DNA from: Actinernus sp. WN-2022
Taxonomy: Eukaryota; Cnidaria; Anthozoa; Actiniaria; Actinernidae
Reading direction: 5' to 3'
Length of the DNA stretch: 64,000 nucleotides
NCBI GenBank assembly: GCA_030867875.1
Contig: JAOWCC010001501.1
Coordinates: 14,847,524-14,911,523, forward strand
The notes below the pieces were generated by a model. The model saw only the letters and a list, made by a program, of their open reading frames with translations. It searched no databases and was not told where the DNA came from. Position 1 is the first letter of the stretch. Every line of letters starts with the position of its first letter. A program made the position numbers and the translations under genes. Positions 11,201 to 22,070 of this stretch are shown one piece after another.

Positions 11201-14200
11201 CCGAGTGAATGTGCGATCGAAAAATATGCTGTTGGCTTGCTCGCTGCATTGAATTGTGCTGTTCGGTTTGCCGATACCAAAACTGCAAATGGTCAAGATG
11301 CTATAAATCATACCTGAAGGCTGAAGAGAAATACATGGATATGAATAGTTCAGTGTGTGTTGTGGAGAAGCTTTTTAATACTACACGTGTGCATCGTGGT
11401 GGTTTGTTACGACACCAGCGAAGTTGAACGGAGAACTGAGTCAAACTCAAATCAACTCCATAATTTGTAAACAACCGAGTGAATTCTGTTGGCTTGCTCG
11501 CTGTACTGGATTCTGCTTTTCGCTGTACATACAGATACCGAAACTACAAACAGTAAGATGACCTGGCTGAAGAGAAACAAGGTCCGAGTTTTCTAGATAC
11601 CCGTAATCGCCGTATCTTGTGTGAGTTACGACACTGTACATCTTGGTTATACAAATTAACGGATTCAAATTAACACTACATTCAGACAGAGAGTTAATCT
11701 ATACCTACACTTTGATATGCCAAGGAACTGGAATATCAACACAGTACAAGGTGAGGGAGATTTAAAGTACTGACCAAATCTACACTGAATTTCTAACAGA
11801 CCGGAAACAAGGCTGATCAAAGCGATCAAAGCGATCAAAGCCAGGACCCGGCTACCAACATTGTCATTGACCATAAATTATTCTGGAACTAACAATGGCG
11901 CTCAATATTCTGCAGCCAACCTTGTTCTCACTTTAAAAATACCCGGATTTAACATAATGTGAATGATCTGAATCGAAGGAACTGCATGGGCTGTACTTTA
12001 TACACATGCATACCTATATAGTTTATGTTCTAGGAACTGGAATTCAGTTTATACACATCTGAATAGTAATATTTCTTTATACGTACTTTATATGAATCCC
12101 TTTATATATCCTGTAATATACTTATTTTATATATCCTGTAATATAGTGTCCCCAATTAGCTTTACAGCTAAATACTATTGACACTCAAATAAAGTTCATG
12201 TATGCATGTAAATGTATGTAGCTATAGCCTGGGTTGATTTGTGTTCTACACTAACTTCAATTATTGCTTTACACTGTATACCACACAGCAAAATGTGCTA
12301 CTAATTATCAAAGGAATGCCATAACCATATAAAACACACATGTATACATATAGCCCCATAAGCATCGCATCCAATTATTTAATGTTACACAAAGATAATT
12401 ACAGTTTTATACCCAGATGCATCCCCTTTTATATTATTACATATAAGTCAAGACATCAAAATTTTCACATTAGTTAAAAAACAAGCACTTTTGATCAGGA
12501 TTACGTACACCGTCCACATCATTGCAGCAATTTTTCAGCTTTTCAGACTGTTGCCACAGTCCTTTCTCTTTCAAAAAATATGTCGAACGCACTTTGATAA
12601 TCTACATGTATGATTACTTCTAGTTTCCAACGTATAGGTAACGCAGAATTTGACCTTAAAAGGAGTCGTTCGTTATGACGTCACAATAACGTCAATATAC
12701 AAACGTGTTTATCCTAAAGACGTTATTTCAATAGACCATTTTCTCAGGTATGCGCACGCAATAATGGCCCGCCAAATCAATTTTTGAACAATAGCCGCCA
12801 ATTTTTGAACAATAGCCGATAATTTGAATAACAAAGGTTGTCGCATCAGAACGAGTCTAACAAAAGCTAACAAAACTCACGGCCCGCCAAGAAATACTTC
12901 ATGTAGGCAGCTTGGATTTAGTATTGGTTGAAATAATAGGGAGGGTTATAGGAAACCACTACGTGATTCCCACGTGAAGTATTTACCGGCCCATCAAGCC
13001 AGTTGCGTGCGCATACTTGAGAAAATGGTATATTTAATACGAAAATTTCGTTAAATTTGACATCGAATTAAACAAAATGTGCTCGTTTATATATTTTTGG
13101 CTCGCTTTGTAGTGATCGATTTTGAGGTAACTTATGCCATGCGTGAAATCAGATTAAGAAGGTACCGTATTTCCTCGAATAAGCGCCCGGGCGCTTATTT
13201 CAAATTTTGGCTAAAAGGGTGGGCGCTTATTCGAGGGGAGCCTTATTTCAAATTTCATTCAACCAGCTTTATTGCTAAAGGCTGGTTTTCGCTAGCGACG
13301 CAATCACAAGTGCAAGCACAAGAGTCCTTTTTTCACAGTGAAAACGAGCTCGATGCAGGCGCAAGCACTGACGCAAGGCGCTTATTTCAAATTTTGGCTA
13401 AAAGGGTGGGCGCTTATTCGAGGAAATACGGTATCGTATTCCTAGGGACGGATCGGTAAGCTTTTTTTACCGCATCGATCACTCCATTTTTTGTAGGATT
13501 TCGTAGATTTGTTGCTTCCCTGCTAGCAGAGATCTCTTCCTTTTCACGGATAGAAAGACGGAGCCCGAGAGAGAGAGAAAGGGAAGAGTCCTCTGCCGGT
13601 GTTAAGGACGCCTTCTTTGTCGCGCACTCGCGGTTCGTCAAAGAAAGCGTCCTACACTGGCAGAGGTCTCTTCCATTTCTCTCTCTCTCTCTCTACTCTC
13701 TCTAACTCTGTGGGAAGCAAGATATCTCTGCGAACAGGGAATTCTTTCCCCAAATCGTTAGAGGCAGACTAATCAGCGAAGCTACCGCTTGCTACCTGAC
13801 TACCTTGATTTTTGATTGAAGCTATATTGATCATCTGTGTGCGCTGGATTGGAATGTGTTGTTGAAATGGACGGGTTTAATGCAGGATTTTGTCCCCCCC
13901 AAAAAAAGGAAATTTGTGACCGAGCTCTACCTTCATTATGAAAGCGCTAGCCCGGACAACTCCCACGATTTCTTAATTAATGTGCAACATTTTAGACTTT
14001 TGGGTCAATCAAATCGACATACTCCGGATGCGGTTTCCTTTGTTCCGCGAGAATTTGTCAAATGTTTCTGCCAGATTTTAATTTTCTGCAAATAAAATCG
14101 AGGGTCGCACTAGGAAAGGCAGATTTTAATGCGAATGAAAACAATTCTAAGCAAAATCTAATGCATTGCGACCGCGCCATATGCAGCTGGCATAATAGCA

Positions 14201-16697
14201 AAATACCAACTGAACTGAATCTTCGATTGTACGTAATAAACTTATTTAACAAATTTTAATTTGGAAAAATGTCTCTGTTCCACAGTGGTTCATCAGACAC
14301 CAAATCCACTGGACAAGCGGCATGTTAAGGAGCGCATGCGCCGTAGCATCACTCAACCTGTAAATTCTACTAAGACTGATCAGTTTAAAGTCCTTCAGAA
14401 TGAACTGGAGAAAATAAACACAGCACTCACATCCCTTTCTAACTTGAAGAATAAAGTTTTTATCCAAGGCCCTCCCGGTCCACCTGGACAACGAGGAAGA
14501 CGAGGCCCAAGAGGTAGAAGAGGACAAGTAGGACCGCAAGGACCCATGGGAATGCCAGGTAGAAGTGGTAAGCAAGGCATTATGGGACCACCTGGCTTGA
14601 AAGGTGACCAGGGTAATACAGGGCCTCGTGGCATGCCGGGATTAAAAGGAGAGCCTGGCCAATCATCATCAGCCCCTGATGTGGTGGTTTCTCCTCCTCT
14701 GTTGACTGTCAATGAAAGCCAGTCTGCTGTCTTGCATTGTTCATCAAGTGCTAATCCTAGGCCTGTGATTGGCTGGACTAAAGTGGGTGGCTCTATAGAT
14801 AAGAACAGGTCGGTGATGGATGGTAACGGTAAGCTGGAGATACTAAACACCACCATGAACGATTCAGGACTGTATCAGTGCAGAGCTTCTAATATCCTGG
14901 GAGTGGCACAGGAAACAGCGACACTCGTCGTCAACTGTAAGTACAGTGGACTCAACTATAGCTAATTTACAAAGCAAATTCCCAAACTACTAGTACCATT
15001 CTTTGTTACTTCTAGACATGAAGAAAAGTTTTACTCTTCCTTGCATGTACGCCTTTTTTCAATCCGAGTTAGCATGTTTTATTATAATTTTTACTTGACA
15101 TTCTAGCCCGTCCACGTCTGTCCCTCGATAGCGGACCTACCTACGTTAAAGAAGGACTAAACGTCACTTTACCAACATGTCACGTGACAGGATTTCCCTC
15201 CCCTAAAGTCACGTGGTCTAAATCCTCTGGCCACTTACCGCGGACTCGTACCGTCATCACAAAAGGTCAACTTAGTTTTGTAAAAACAGAAAAACGTGAT
15301 TCAGATATTTATTTGTGCAAAGCAGGAAATTTACTCGGATTTTCCTTTTCAAAAACACTACTTGTTGTGTTAAGAATCCCAACATTTACAATAAAGCCGT
15401 CCAATCAGACATTAGCACAACCAGGGAGATCCGTCTCAATGACTTGTCGAGTTAAAGCTGATTATCTAACGTTCATAACATGGAGACGACTGGTAGGAGA
15501 TTTGCCTGCTGGTAGATCTGAAGTGAGAGATGGAACTCTGACGATCAACAATGTACAAGTGTCAGACACTGGAATGTACATGTGTACAGCTACTAGTGCT
15601 GGAGTGTCGAGGGCAGAGGCGGCTACCAAGCTGATAGTGCATCAAAGTAAGTTAATATTTGAGTTATGTAAATTTATAGTACTACATCCTGACTGAAATG
15701 TGTACTAATTGTATAATTTGAATATATGGAGATGTGTGTGTAGTCTGTGTAAGTACTTCATGTAAGTCTACTTTAATAGAAGCTGTTTATACTACTCCAA
15801 TGGAACATAAAAATGAATGGTGTTCAATCATTTTTACATTATAAGCTCACTGAAGACCAGCGATAATTAAAGGCCTTTAATAACGCGTGTAAACTTAATT
15901 GATCTGTACACACCCCGATATGAATATTTGATTGGCAAGGAAACCGATATGTCATACGCACGAAAGCAGTGACCGAAAGCTATTCAATACTGACCGTTAC
16001 CACGCGGCGGCCATTTTGTTTACAAACCATAGCTTTTGCCCTTCCAGCCTCGTCTCTGTGTCGAGTTTAGAAGTGTAAGAACAAAGGATTTTATTCTCAC
16101 GGGACACAACATGGCCGCTGCGTGATAAAGGTCTATTCTGTTCTCGTAGATAGTTTAGCTCCAGACGACCGTTGTTTTTCAAACAATTTATTTATATGAG
16201 ATGCCCTTTTGAGGAACGAACATTTTAGCCAAATGAAGAAGTTAATTATAGTTATAACCGAGTAAGCTATGTGAATTAAGACAAACCTATTGGTATTTTA
16301 TATCGTATTTCCAGTGAAGTGCCTGGCAAAGTGGCATTATTATCAAGGCCATTGCTACTTCTTGTCCACCAACAAGATGTTATGGACGCAGGCCAAGAGT
16401 TATTGTGCTCTTCAGGGAGCCCAGCTTGTTGTCATCAAAGACCAGGCAGAGCAAGACTTCTTGTATGGGAATTTTCTTAGGGGCAAATCTGTCACTCCCT
16501 GGATTGGCCTGACAGACCAGGAGAGAGAGGGGGCCTGGAAATGGGTGGATGGAACGGCACTGACTTACAGCAACTGGGACCCTGGAAAACGAGATGACAC
16601 AAACCAGAACTGTGGTTACATTCAATCGAGTAATGGGCTATGGGAAGATTATCCATGCGGTACTACGGACGTGTATATTTGTAAAAAGCAGCTTTAA
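8020..16697 (+). CDS. Unit 1: collagen-Ig-Ig-Ig-C-type lectin protein (4 exons)
   Basis: Joining 8020-8212, 14286-14936, 15107-15646 and 16315-16697 gives 1767 nt, 588 codons plus stop, with no internal stop and all introns phase 1. Order: cytoplasmic tail and hydrophobic anchor (about residues 11-29), furin-like RMRR (81-84), neck (94-123), collagen of 22 Gly-X-Y triplets (126-191), Ig1, Ig2, Ig3, and a C-type lectin domain (about 462-588). Collagen plus neck implies trimers on or shed from the cell surface. The plan matches the cnidarian ficolin-like proteins known from Aiptasia, except that the head is a CTLD and not fibrinogen. It is the first of three direct tandem paralogues. A carbohydrate or microbe recognition role is inferred; the ligand is unknown. 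The introns of 170 and 668 bp show nothing notable. Confidence 0.85.
8461..8719. mobile_element. Foldback retroelement fragment with a 13-bp target duplication
   Basis: TCATTTTAAAATA at 8448-8460 and 8720-8732 flanks the insert exactly. Inside, arms of roughly 80 bp are inverted around about 8555. The word CGCTCGAAACGTCAGCTGCT recurs at 22184-22203. The long, variable-type duplication suggests retrotransposition; these words resemble the terminal repeats of Penelope-like elements as I remember them (inference). Confidence 0.65.
8728..8945. repeat. Dispersed non-coding repeat, rearranged copy
   Basis: The first part (AACATGGCGCGAAAT, CCGATGCC) is in the same sense as copies at about 43040-43140 and 52921-52970. 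The second part (about 8835-8945) is the reverse complement of 52964-53085. The copy is therefore internally rearranged. Confidence 0.55.
8946..9205. repeat. 10-bp tandem array, TGTACAGGAT
   Basis: About 25 units of TGTACAGGAT with TGTACATGAT and TGTACATCGGAT variants. Each unit contains the palindrome TGTACA. The array is open in several frames on both strands, which gives spurious ORFs. It lies in intron 1 of unit 1. Confidence 0.95.
9539..9900 (+). mobile_element. LTR-like module with TATA box and AATAAA
   Basis: GGTATAAAAGGAGCC (about 9659-9673) is followed about 100 bp later by AATAAA (about 9765), the promoter-to-poly(A) spacing of a compact LTR. A TG-initiated start near 9539 is possible; the other end and any primer-binding site are unclear. 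A frame ending just before it (9273-9548) could be element-derived but has no recognisable domain. Confidence 0.35.
9901..10999. other. Intronic non-coding stretch
   Basis: GCGAGAGGAGATC and AATACGCTAGCGGA repeats occur at 9915-9960, and a TGACGTCA site near 10190. Short open frames at 10722-10961 have no motif. Confidence 0.3.
11000..11042 (+). CDS. Candidate signal-peptide exon
   Basis: The ATG at 11000 opens [14 protein letters not shown] and meets a GTTAGT donor at 11043, phase 1. A 14-residue hydrophobic start abutting a donor is typical of exon 1 of a small secreted protein. A downstream exon could not be assigned, and it lies inside intron 1 of unit 1. Chance is possible. Confidence 0.3.
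11205..11660 (+). repeat. Local tandem duplication, Cys-rich reading
   Basis: The segment around 11226-11330 (CTGTTGGCTTGCTCGCTG) is repeated in diverged form around 11485-11580. In one frame the first copy is cysteine-rich (CCWLARC, then [10 protein letters not shown]) and the second reads FCWLARC before decaying. It may be a relic of an exon downstream of the candidate signal exon at 11000, but no acceptor in phase was found. Confidence 0.3.
12180..12625. repeat. Dispersed repeat, copy 1
   Basis: About 440 bp match the reverse complement of about 39855-40270, including the words for CACCGTCCACATC and ACAAGCACTTTTGATCAGGA. No coding potential is seen in either copy. The class is unknown. 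Confidence 0.65.
12626..13162. other. Intronic non-coding stretch
   Basis: TGACGTCA-like sites lie near 12678 and an AATTTTTGAACAATAGCCG phrase is duplicated at about 12779-12822. No gene was recognised. Confidence 0.3.
13163..13433. mobile_element. TA-flanked MITE, TACCGTATTTCCTCGAATAA family
   Basis: Terminal inverted repeats TACCGTATTTCCTCGAATAA and its complement bound the element, with internal repeats of GGGCGCTTATTCGAGG. TA at both ends suits a Tc1/mariner-type non-autonomous element. A second copy lies at 42213-42466. Confidence 0.8.
13434..14285. other. Intron sequence shared between units
   Basis: The end of intron 1 (GGAATGTGTTGTTGAAAT and the stretch before exon 2) is recognisable in unit 2 (32668-33117) and unit 3 (43610-44333). 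It shows that the tandem duplication included intron 1. A CT-microsatellite lies at about 13675-13710. Confidence 0.6.
14286..14936 (+). CDS. Unit 1 exon 2: furin site, neck, collagen rod, Ig1
   Basis: Acceptor TTCCACAG at 14285, donor GTAAGT at 14937, phase 1 on both sides. It encodes KERMRRS (furin-type), a heptad-like neck ([17 protein letters not shown]), 22 uninterrupted collagen triplets and an Ig domain with [15 protein letters not shown] and DSGLYQCRA. By eye about nine residues in ten match unit 2; the rod is four triplets shorter and has no interruption. Confidence 0.85.
15107..15646 (+). CDS. Unit 1 exon 3: Ig2 and Ig3
   Basis: Acceptor TTCTAG, donor GTAAGT, 540 nt, phase 1 both sides. 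Two Ig domains are clear: [16 protein letters not shown] to [11 protein letters not shown], then [17 protein letters not shown] to [11 protein letters not shown]. The length equals that of units 2 and 3, but only about half the residues match unit 2, much lower than in exon 2. Confidence 0.85.
16315..16697 (+). CDS. Unit 1 exon 4: C-type lectin domain
   Basis: Acceptor TTTCCAG at 16314, stop TAA at 16695. Landmarks of a C-type lectin domain: [51 protein letters not shown] and VYICKKQL. The Ca-site loop reads [14 protein letters not shown], without the usual EPN or QPD, and the WND position reads WED, so classical sugar binding may be altered or lost. This exon replaces the FReD exon of the neighbouring units. 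Confidence 0.85.
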
Positions 16698-17186
16698 AAT
16701 GTTTACTTGCATGAGGAATCACATTATTACGCTTTAACAAGAGAGCATAAGCAAGAGAGGGGATCTCCAATACAACCATTAATTTGTCTAATTGCTGCAC
16801 AGCGAGCGAAGCAGCAGTTAATATTATGTACGGGAGGAAAAATCGATTCATTTTCGACCAACATGCCTTGCGCGAAGAGGTTTTTTCCCCTCCCCACTGG
16901 GTAATATTTTTTTCAATAAGCGGGCTCCGCGTAACGGCGTTGATCGACGATTAATAACATGTATAAATATATGTTTTGGGCTTTTATATTTTCCATCATT
17001 TTGATAAAGCTTCCTTCTTCAGGAAATGTGCTGGTATACTTATTATTTTCACTGGGGAGAGGAGAGTAATTCGTTGTCAGGTTGTTGGGTGCGTAATCCG
17101 ACCACAATACTTTGCGGGCGGTGATAAGCTTGAAGATATCTCTTCCTTTCGCCAAATGTTTCTGGTCGAAGACGTTCTGGTAAGTG
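16698..17186. other. 3' flank of unit 1
   Basis: No canonical AATAAA was found close to the stop; AATAAG near 16915 may serve. No other gene was recognised. Confidence 0.3.
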
Positions 17187-17308
17187 AGGCCCTATTCAAA
17201 CGTCGAACTTTTCATGCGCCGAACTCAATTGGAACAAAAGATAATTAGGCGGCTTCTTTGATCTAATTAGGTTCGGCGCATGAAAAGTTCGACGTTTGAA
17301 CCGGGCCT
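17187..17308. mobile_element. Foldback MITE, AGGCCC..TTCAAACGTCGAAC family
   Basis: Arms of about 38 bp (core TTCATGCGCCGAAC) are nearly exact inverted repeats around a short spacer. Diverged relatives lie at about 19840-19950 and 36846-36890. Confidence 0.75.
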
Positions 17309-18440
17309 GACATAACTAATTATTTTCAGTATTTATTCTACTCACATTACCCCACTGGTCAGTGGACATCCCTTGGGTTTTGGAAAGAACTATTTCTTAA
17401 TATGTCTTAATAGGATCGAAATTGTAAAGAAATCCCGCGCAAACTGAACTTCCATTCATGATCACGGGAAATTTTATTTGGCCGAATGGGGATTGTACAA
17501 GCCGTGGCGTGCGGCCAAAACTGATGACAATTCTTGGTTTGCAATCAACCCTTGAGATTCAAAAGACAAAAACTCGACGGTCATGTTGGAGGAACTAACA
17601 ATAGAAGCTAATGAAGAATATTTTGTTTAAGTTCCTCCAACATGGCTGCCGTGACGTCACATGCAAACAAATAATATTTGCGTATTTCCTTTGACTTGAT
17701 CCATTCCACACGTGTGATGCGGTCGTTTGTTTATATAGATATGGCTGAAAGTATCTGAAAGTAGCTTTGTTCCGGCCTGCAACAAAACTCGCCGTGACAT
17801 AGCCCCTTTAAGAGAGATTGACAGCATCTTTAAATCGGTTCACTGTAACTGAGTTTCAAGTTTATAGAATAAGCTTTTGTAATCCACTTCAAATCTTTGC
17901 AATCCTTCCATCAAAAACGTTTAAAAGCATATCTGGACATTTGCAAGGCATTTCTCAGGATCATGTTGACATCCACCTCGCAGACATTCGAGTGCCCACA
18001 TAACTCGCTTCTCACTGATGCGCGCCTTGCAAGCAATAAAAGCGCAGCACTCGCTACCTTTTAGGTATACTAGTAATTAACAATTATTCACCGAAGTGGA
18101 GGTGAATAGTGGTGGATATCTTTACCGAGCCGCTTTGCTGCCGCAGCGAACGAGCCTGAAGCGAGCGAGCAAGGCAGCAGTTCTAACCTGTAAGCGGGTC
18201 CAAATCTCGATATTTTTTTACCACAATGCATCACGTCTATTGTCTTTATTTACCACAATGATTTGCATGGATCTGATCGTCACGTGACATTACACGAGGT
18301 GGAATCTGCATTGTTGGAGTTAACTACGTTGAGATCCTTGTGTAATCATGAATGTGTGAACTATCAGTTCCAAAGAGCAAGATCTCTCCTGTAATCAAGA
18401 TGGTGAGCAGCAACTAATTTCCTTCTATTGGCCAAAATTA
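17309..18440. other. Non-coding stretch
   Basis: A short inverted pair around GTTGGAGGAACT and AGTTCCTCCAACATGG (about 17583-17646) is followed by a CRE-like site. A word shared with about 19380-19500 occurs near 18060. No gene was recognised. Confidence 0.3.
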
Positions 18441-18444
18441 ATGC

Positions 18445-19110
18445 AAGCAGCTAATAATAATAATAATTTAAATATTTATACAGCAGGAAAACCTCACCTT
18501 AAGGTGATTTTCAGGAAGGTCCTGTATTAGAGTAAAAAAAAATAAAGATATAAAAAATGTCTATGAATCTATAAAAGGTTAAAATCTAGTAATATAAAGT
18601 ATTAATGAAAAAATAGCTATAAAGATAATAATAATAACAACAATAACGTATTACTCTATGTAAGTAACTAGATAAATCGTTTAAATTGATCTAGATTTAG
18701 AATGTTTCTCGTGCTCTCAGACAGCAAATTCCTGTCCTGAATGGCATGAAAACAAAGTGATGTTGGCCAAACGAACTACGAGATTTAGACTTATAAATGT
18801 CGTTCTTACTTCTAGTATTGTAGTCGTGCATGTCTCTCTTAAAAGTAAAATTAAGATCCCAGTCTATAAAACCATTTAAACATTTAAAAACAAATAAAAT
18901 ACGGTGCTTTCTGCGTCTCTCTGATAAGGAAGCCCAGCCAAGTTCTTCTAAGGCCTCTGACGCAGAGGAGTGCCGGCTTGGACTCATCTAAAATTAGCTT
19001 TGCTGCTCTGTTTTGTAGAAGTTGAAGGGATTTCATTAGAGTAGCATTTACAATTACATTCTCAATTACAGTTGATTTCCGGTGTTTAAACTTCAGCGAG
19101 GAGAACAGCA
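18445..19110 (-). pseudogene. LINE RT C-terminal fragment with 3' tail
   Basis: On the - strand, LLQNRAAKLIL and then LGWASLSERRRKHRI and HDYNTRSKNDIY are readable across two frames. These are typical of the end of CR1/L2-type ORFs. The 3' UTR runs left to an ATT microsatellite at about 18450-18470, the usual 3' tail. It is 5'-truncated. Confidence 0.7.
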
Positions 19111-19418
19111 TTTTTTGTTCCGGGAATCTTAAGAAACTGTCGGGAATTGGTAGGCTCAGGGAATTTACTGAGATCGTTGATATGTCGGGACAAAATGAAA
19201 ATAAATCGGGACAACTTTTGAGATACACACCACAGCTGAAACAGGATTCATGCATGATCAGTCGCACGATAGCCCCAAAACTACAAAATATATTCATCTA
19301 TAAACACATTGGCATTTTTATCATCCCAGTAATATAATTTTTCTGCCAAAGTGCTACTGTAGGTTTTCTTCTATTAACTGAGCGGAGCAGCATTCACTAC
19401 CTGTTAGGTATACTAGTT

Positions 19419-19598
19419 TTAGTATATACCACACAGGTGAATAGCAAGCACTAAATAGTTATTTATTTTCTGTCAATGGACAAAACCTCGCGCGAGGTGA
19501 TCGCTGCCGCTCGGAGGTGAATATGAAATCATATTCACTGTTTGAATAGTTAATCAGAGCGCGCGAAAAGTGATATTCACTAGTGTGGTATATACTAA
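19419..19598. mobile_element. Short MITE with TTAGTATATACCACA ends
   Basis: TTAGTATATACCACA at about 19419-19433 is the reverse complement of 19584-19598. The interior carries GGTGAATA/TATTCAC words in both orientations. About 180 bp, non-coding. Confidence 0.6.
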
Positions 19599-19839
19599 TG
19601 CTATTTATAGTAACCGGAAGCAGCTGTGATTGATTACGATCAGCGATTGAATACTATGCTCCAACACATTTACTCCATTGTACTCATATATACCAACACC
19701 CTATGAACATGTAATACATCTCTCGATCCACCAACCAACAGGGTACCGTGCAGCAATGCGCAGGCAGAGGTTCTTTTCTCCCTCGTTTCGTGGTGGAGAA
19801 GAAAAAGGAAAGACCCTCTGGTCGCAGGGTACCAACAGT

Positions 19840-19950
19840 GAGGTCCAGTTCAAACGTCGGACTTCTCATGCGCCGAATCTAATACCTATTTGGGTCGACC
19901 CAAATAATTAAATTCGACGTTTAATTCAAACGTCGAATTTAGTGGAGTCG
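19840..19950. mobile_element. Diverged relative of the 17187 MITE
   Basis: AGTTCAAACGTCGGACTTCT and CATGCGCCGAATC match the arms of the element at 17187-17308. The right arm is rearranged, and nearby words recur in the minisatellite at 22050-22720. Confidence 0.5.
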
Positions 19951-20450
19951 AATCTAATTGCTAATTGAATGTTTACATGAAGTCAGAATGAATTAATGGC
20001 GGACAAAGAGCATTGTGTGAACCAGAGGATCCCTTTCTTTTCAACGATTATTCAAGGAACAGAAGACGAATACTAATGGTGCAACTGCCATCAATTTTTC
20101 GTCACATTTTCTCTGCCGTCGAGGAACTAGTCACTATAATTTCCAGAAGCAAAGAGTGATTTGTTTCTGCCCAGAACACGAGTATTCGTGTCGTTTAATT
20201 TTGTAATTGCCGCTTGCATGGTTCGCAGTGAAAAACTGACCTCCCCGCTTTCAAGCCTGGAGTGTCTTCATAGATTTCGAATACAGAACAATTCATACAC
20301 TGGAGTACTGGCGGCAGCACGAAAAACATTCATTTTCAATATTTCCCGCCATCCAGGTCTGAGTGTAGCCGTCTGCGCATGACATTTGGTAGAATTGTAG
20401 GTAATAACATAATTTATGTGGGACGCCGTTTTGGACATTATTACAAGCAG

Positions 20451-20847
20451 TAGCTGCGGTTACACTACCCCAGATAAAGGCGTTTACCCAGTAAAACTGG
20501 CCCCAATAAAATCCATCTGGGGTTTGAATTTACCTGGGTACAGCGGTTACACGAAGACCGTTGAATAGCACGCCCCAGTAACTTTGTGGCGCGTAGGCCT
20601 ATTGTACCGGCGGGAGCTGTCAGATCCTCGAAATGTCATTGGCTGAACTATCTGGGGTCGGAAGCGACCCCTAAGACTTATCTGGGGTGCTATCAAGGGA
20701 AAGTTCCATTGTTCTTTCTTTCGTAACTATGGAAATATACCAGTAGGTACGTGTTCTCCTGGGATATCGGTTAGACACGAAAACACGAATTTACCCGGGT
20801 AAATTTCCAATATACCTAGTAAAACTGGTCTAGTGTAACCGCAGCTA
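20451..20847. mobile_element. MITE with 17-bp perfect inverted ends
   Basis: TAGCTGCGGTTACACTA at 20451-20467 is the exact reverse complement of 20831-20847. TA at each edge suits a TA target duplication. The interior has CTGGGG-rich inverted words and no ORF. Confidence 0.8.
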
Positions 20848-21154
20848 ATATAAATAGATCCGTAACTTAAAATATTCATGGCAAACTTTTTATTGCGTGT
20901 AGTTAGATTTCGTTTTTAATGCCAAACTTTTTTTCGTACACTTAATGTTCTAGTATAACCATGGCAAACTTAAAACAAACGTGCTATACTAAACTATGAC
21001 ACATATTTGGAACACAATATAAATATACGTCGTCTTTCTCAAATATACATGCTAAACTTTTCATTCCGTATGGTATGATGCACCGCGCGCTTCACATGCA
21101 AATACACTAGTACCTAGGTCTCGCGCGGCTATCTCGCCTCGTGGCTGCTTCAAA

Positions 21155-22070
21155 ATGGTTGATCGCCCAGAGAATTTCAGAGAAGCACTGAGCAACATCG
21201 CCCGCCAAGCCAGATTGCTGCTGGATAATTATAGCGATAGGAAAGTACTGCCGATCGAGCAGAGGCTTAGTGAGCCATCACTTCGTTCCAGTATTAGCAG
21301 TACCAGCACAATAAACACAACTACGAATTCAGCCATGTCCAACGCCAAGACCGGCTAGAGCAGAAGCTGCAAAGCTAGTTCGCTCATTTTCGACATTAAA
21401 TAGTCGACTGGGCGGGAGAGCCTCGGCTAGAACTGTTACGTATACAAAAAATCCGCCTTCGAAGAAGCCAAAGAAGGACAGCATAGTATATAAAGATTTT
21501 GTGCTGCTTCTCTCTTCCTGCACAAAAGCTATGCCGACACATCAAACCCGTTGTCACCTCGAAAATGACGGGTTTGTTGTGCACTGATTTCCTCTGGACA
21601 AGTCAATGGATGAGGATCGGAAGATCTTGGAGCAAAGATGAGGGAGCTGTTCCCCTGATTTTCCTGGGTACAGGGCCGTTCAATTTCGTCAAGTCCGGCT
21701 ATGGACAAATAGTTACACCAAAGCTTGCAACTGATGTGAGTTTATCTGCTGCACGCGTACTTGGCATTTCAGGCCAGGGCAGTATTTACATTCGGCCAGA
21801 ACAAGAAGTAAGCGAAAATGAAAGTCCACCTTCAAGTCCAGACTGACAAGAGCTCGCCATTGCTATCCCCATATATTGTTATTGTGGATGACGAAACAAC
21901 CGCTGGTCCCTTCACTAGTAACAGAGCAACTGGCCAAGAGAACCTTGTACCGACAAAGATATCTCTATCCTATTTGGCTGAGAAATTCTGCACGAGTTGC
22001 AGCCGTTTCTTGAAGTTCTTATCGGAGTATTACACAGCTAGACGTATGGCCAGTTCGCACTACATGTAAT
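21155..22070 (+). pseudogene. Multi-frame decayed protein-coding remnant
   Basis: The ATG at 21155 opens a clean frame (VDRPENFREALSNIARQA) to 21358. The natural reading then continues in other frames: KPKKDSIVYKDFVLLL near 21462-21510, FPLDKSMDED near 21588-21618, then FVKSGYGQIVTPKLATD and GISGQGSIYIRPEQE up to about 21815. Several frameshifts would be needed to join them, and no introns explain the shifts, so it is called a pseudogene. It recalls a multicopy cnidarian protein type sometimes linked to HECT-like ligases, but that is from memory and weak. Confidence 0.5.

Noticed and set aside
14395..14856. 153-codon frame on the - strand
   Set aside because: Antisense shadow of the collagen exon; the Pro/Gly richness is the complement of Gly-X-Y codons.
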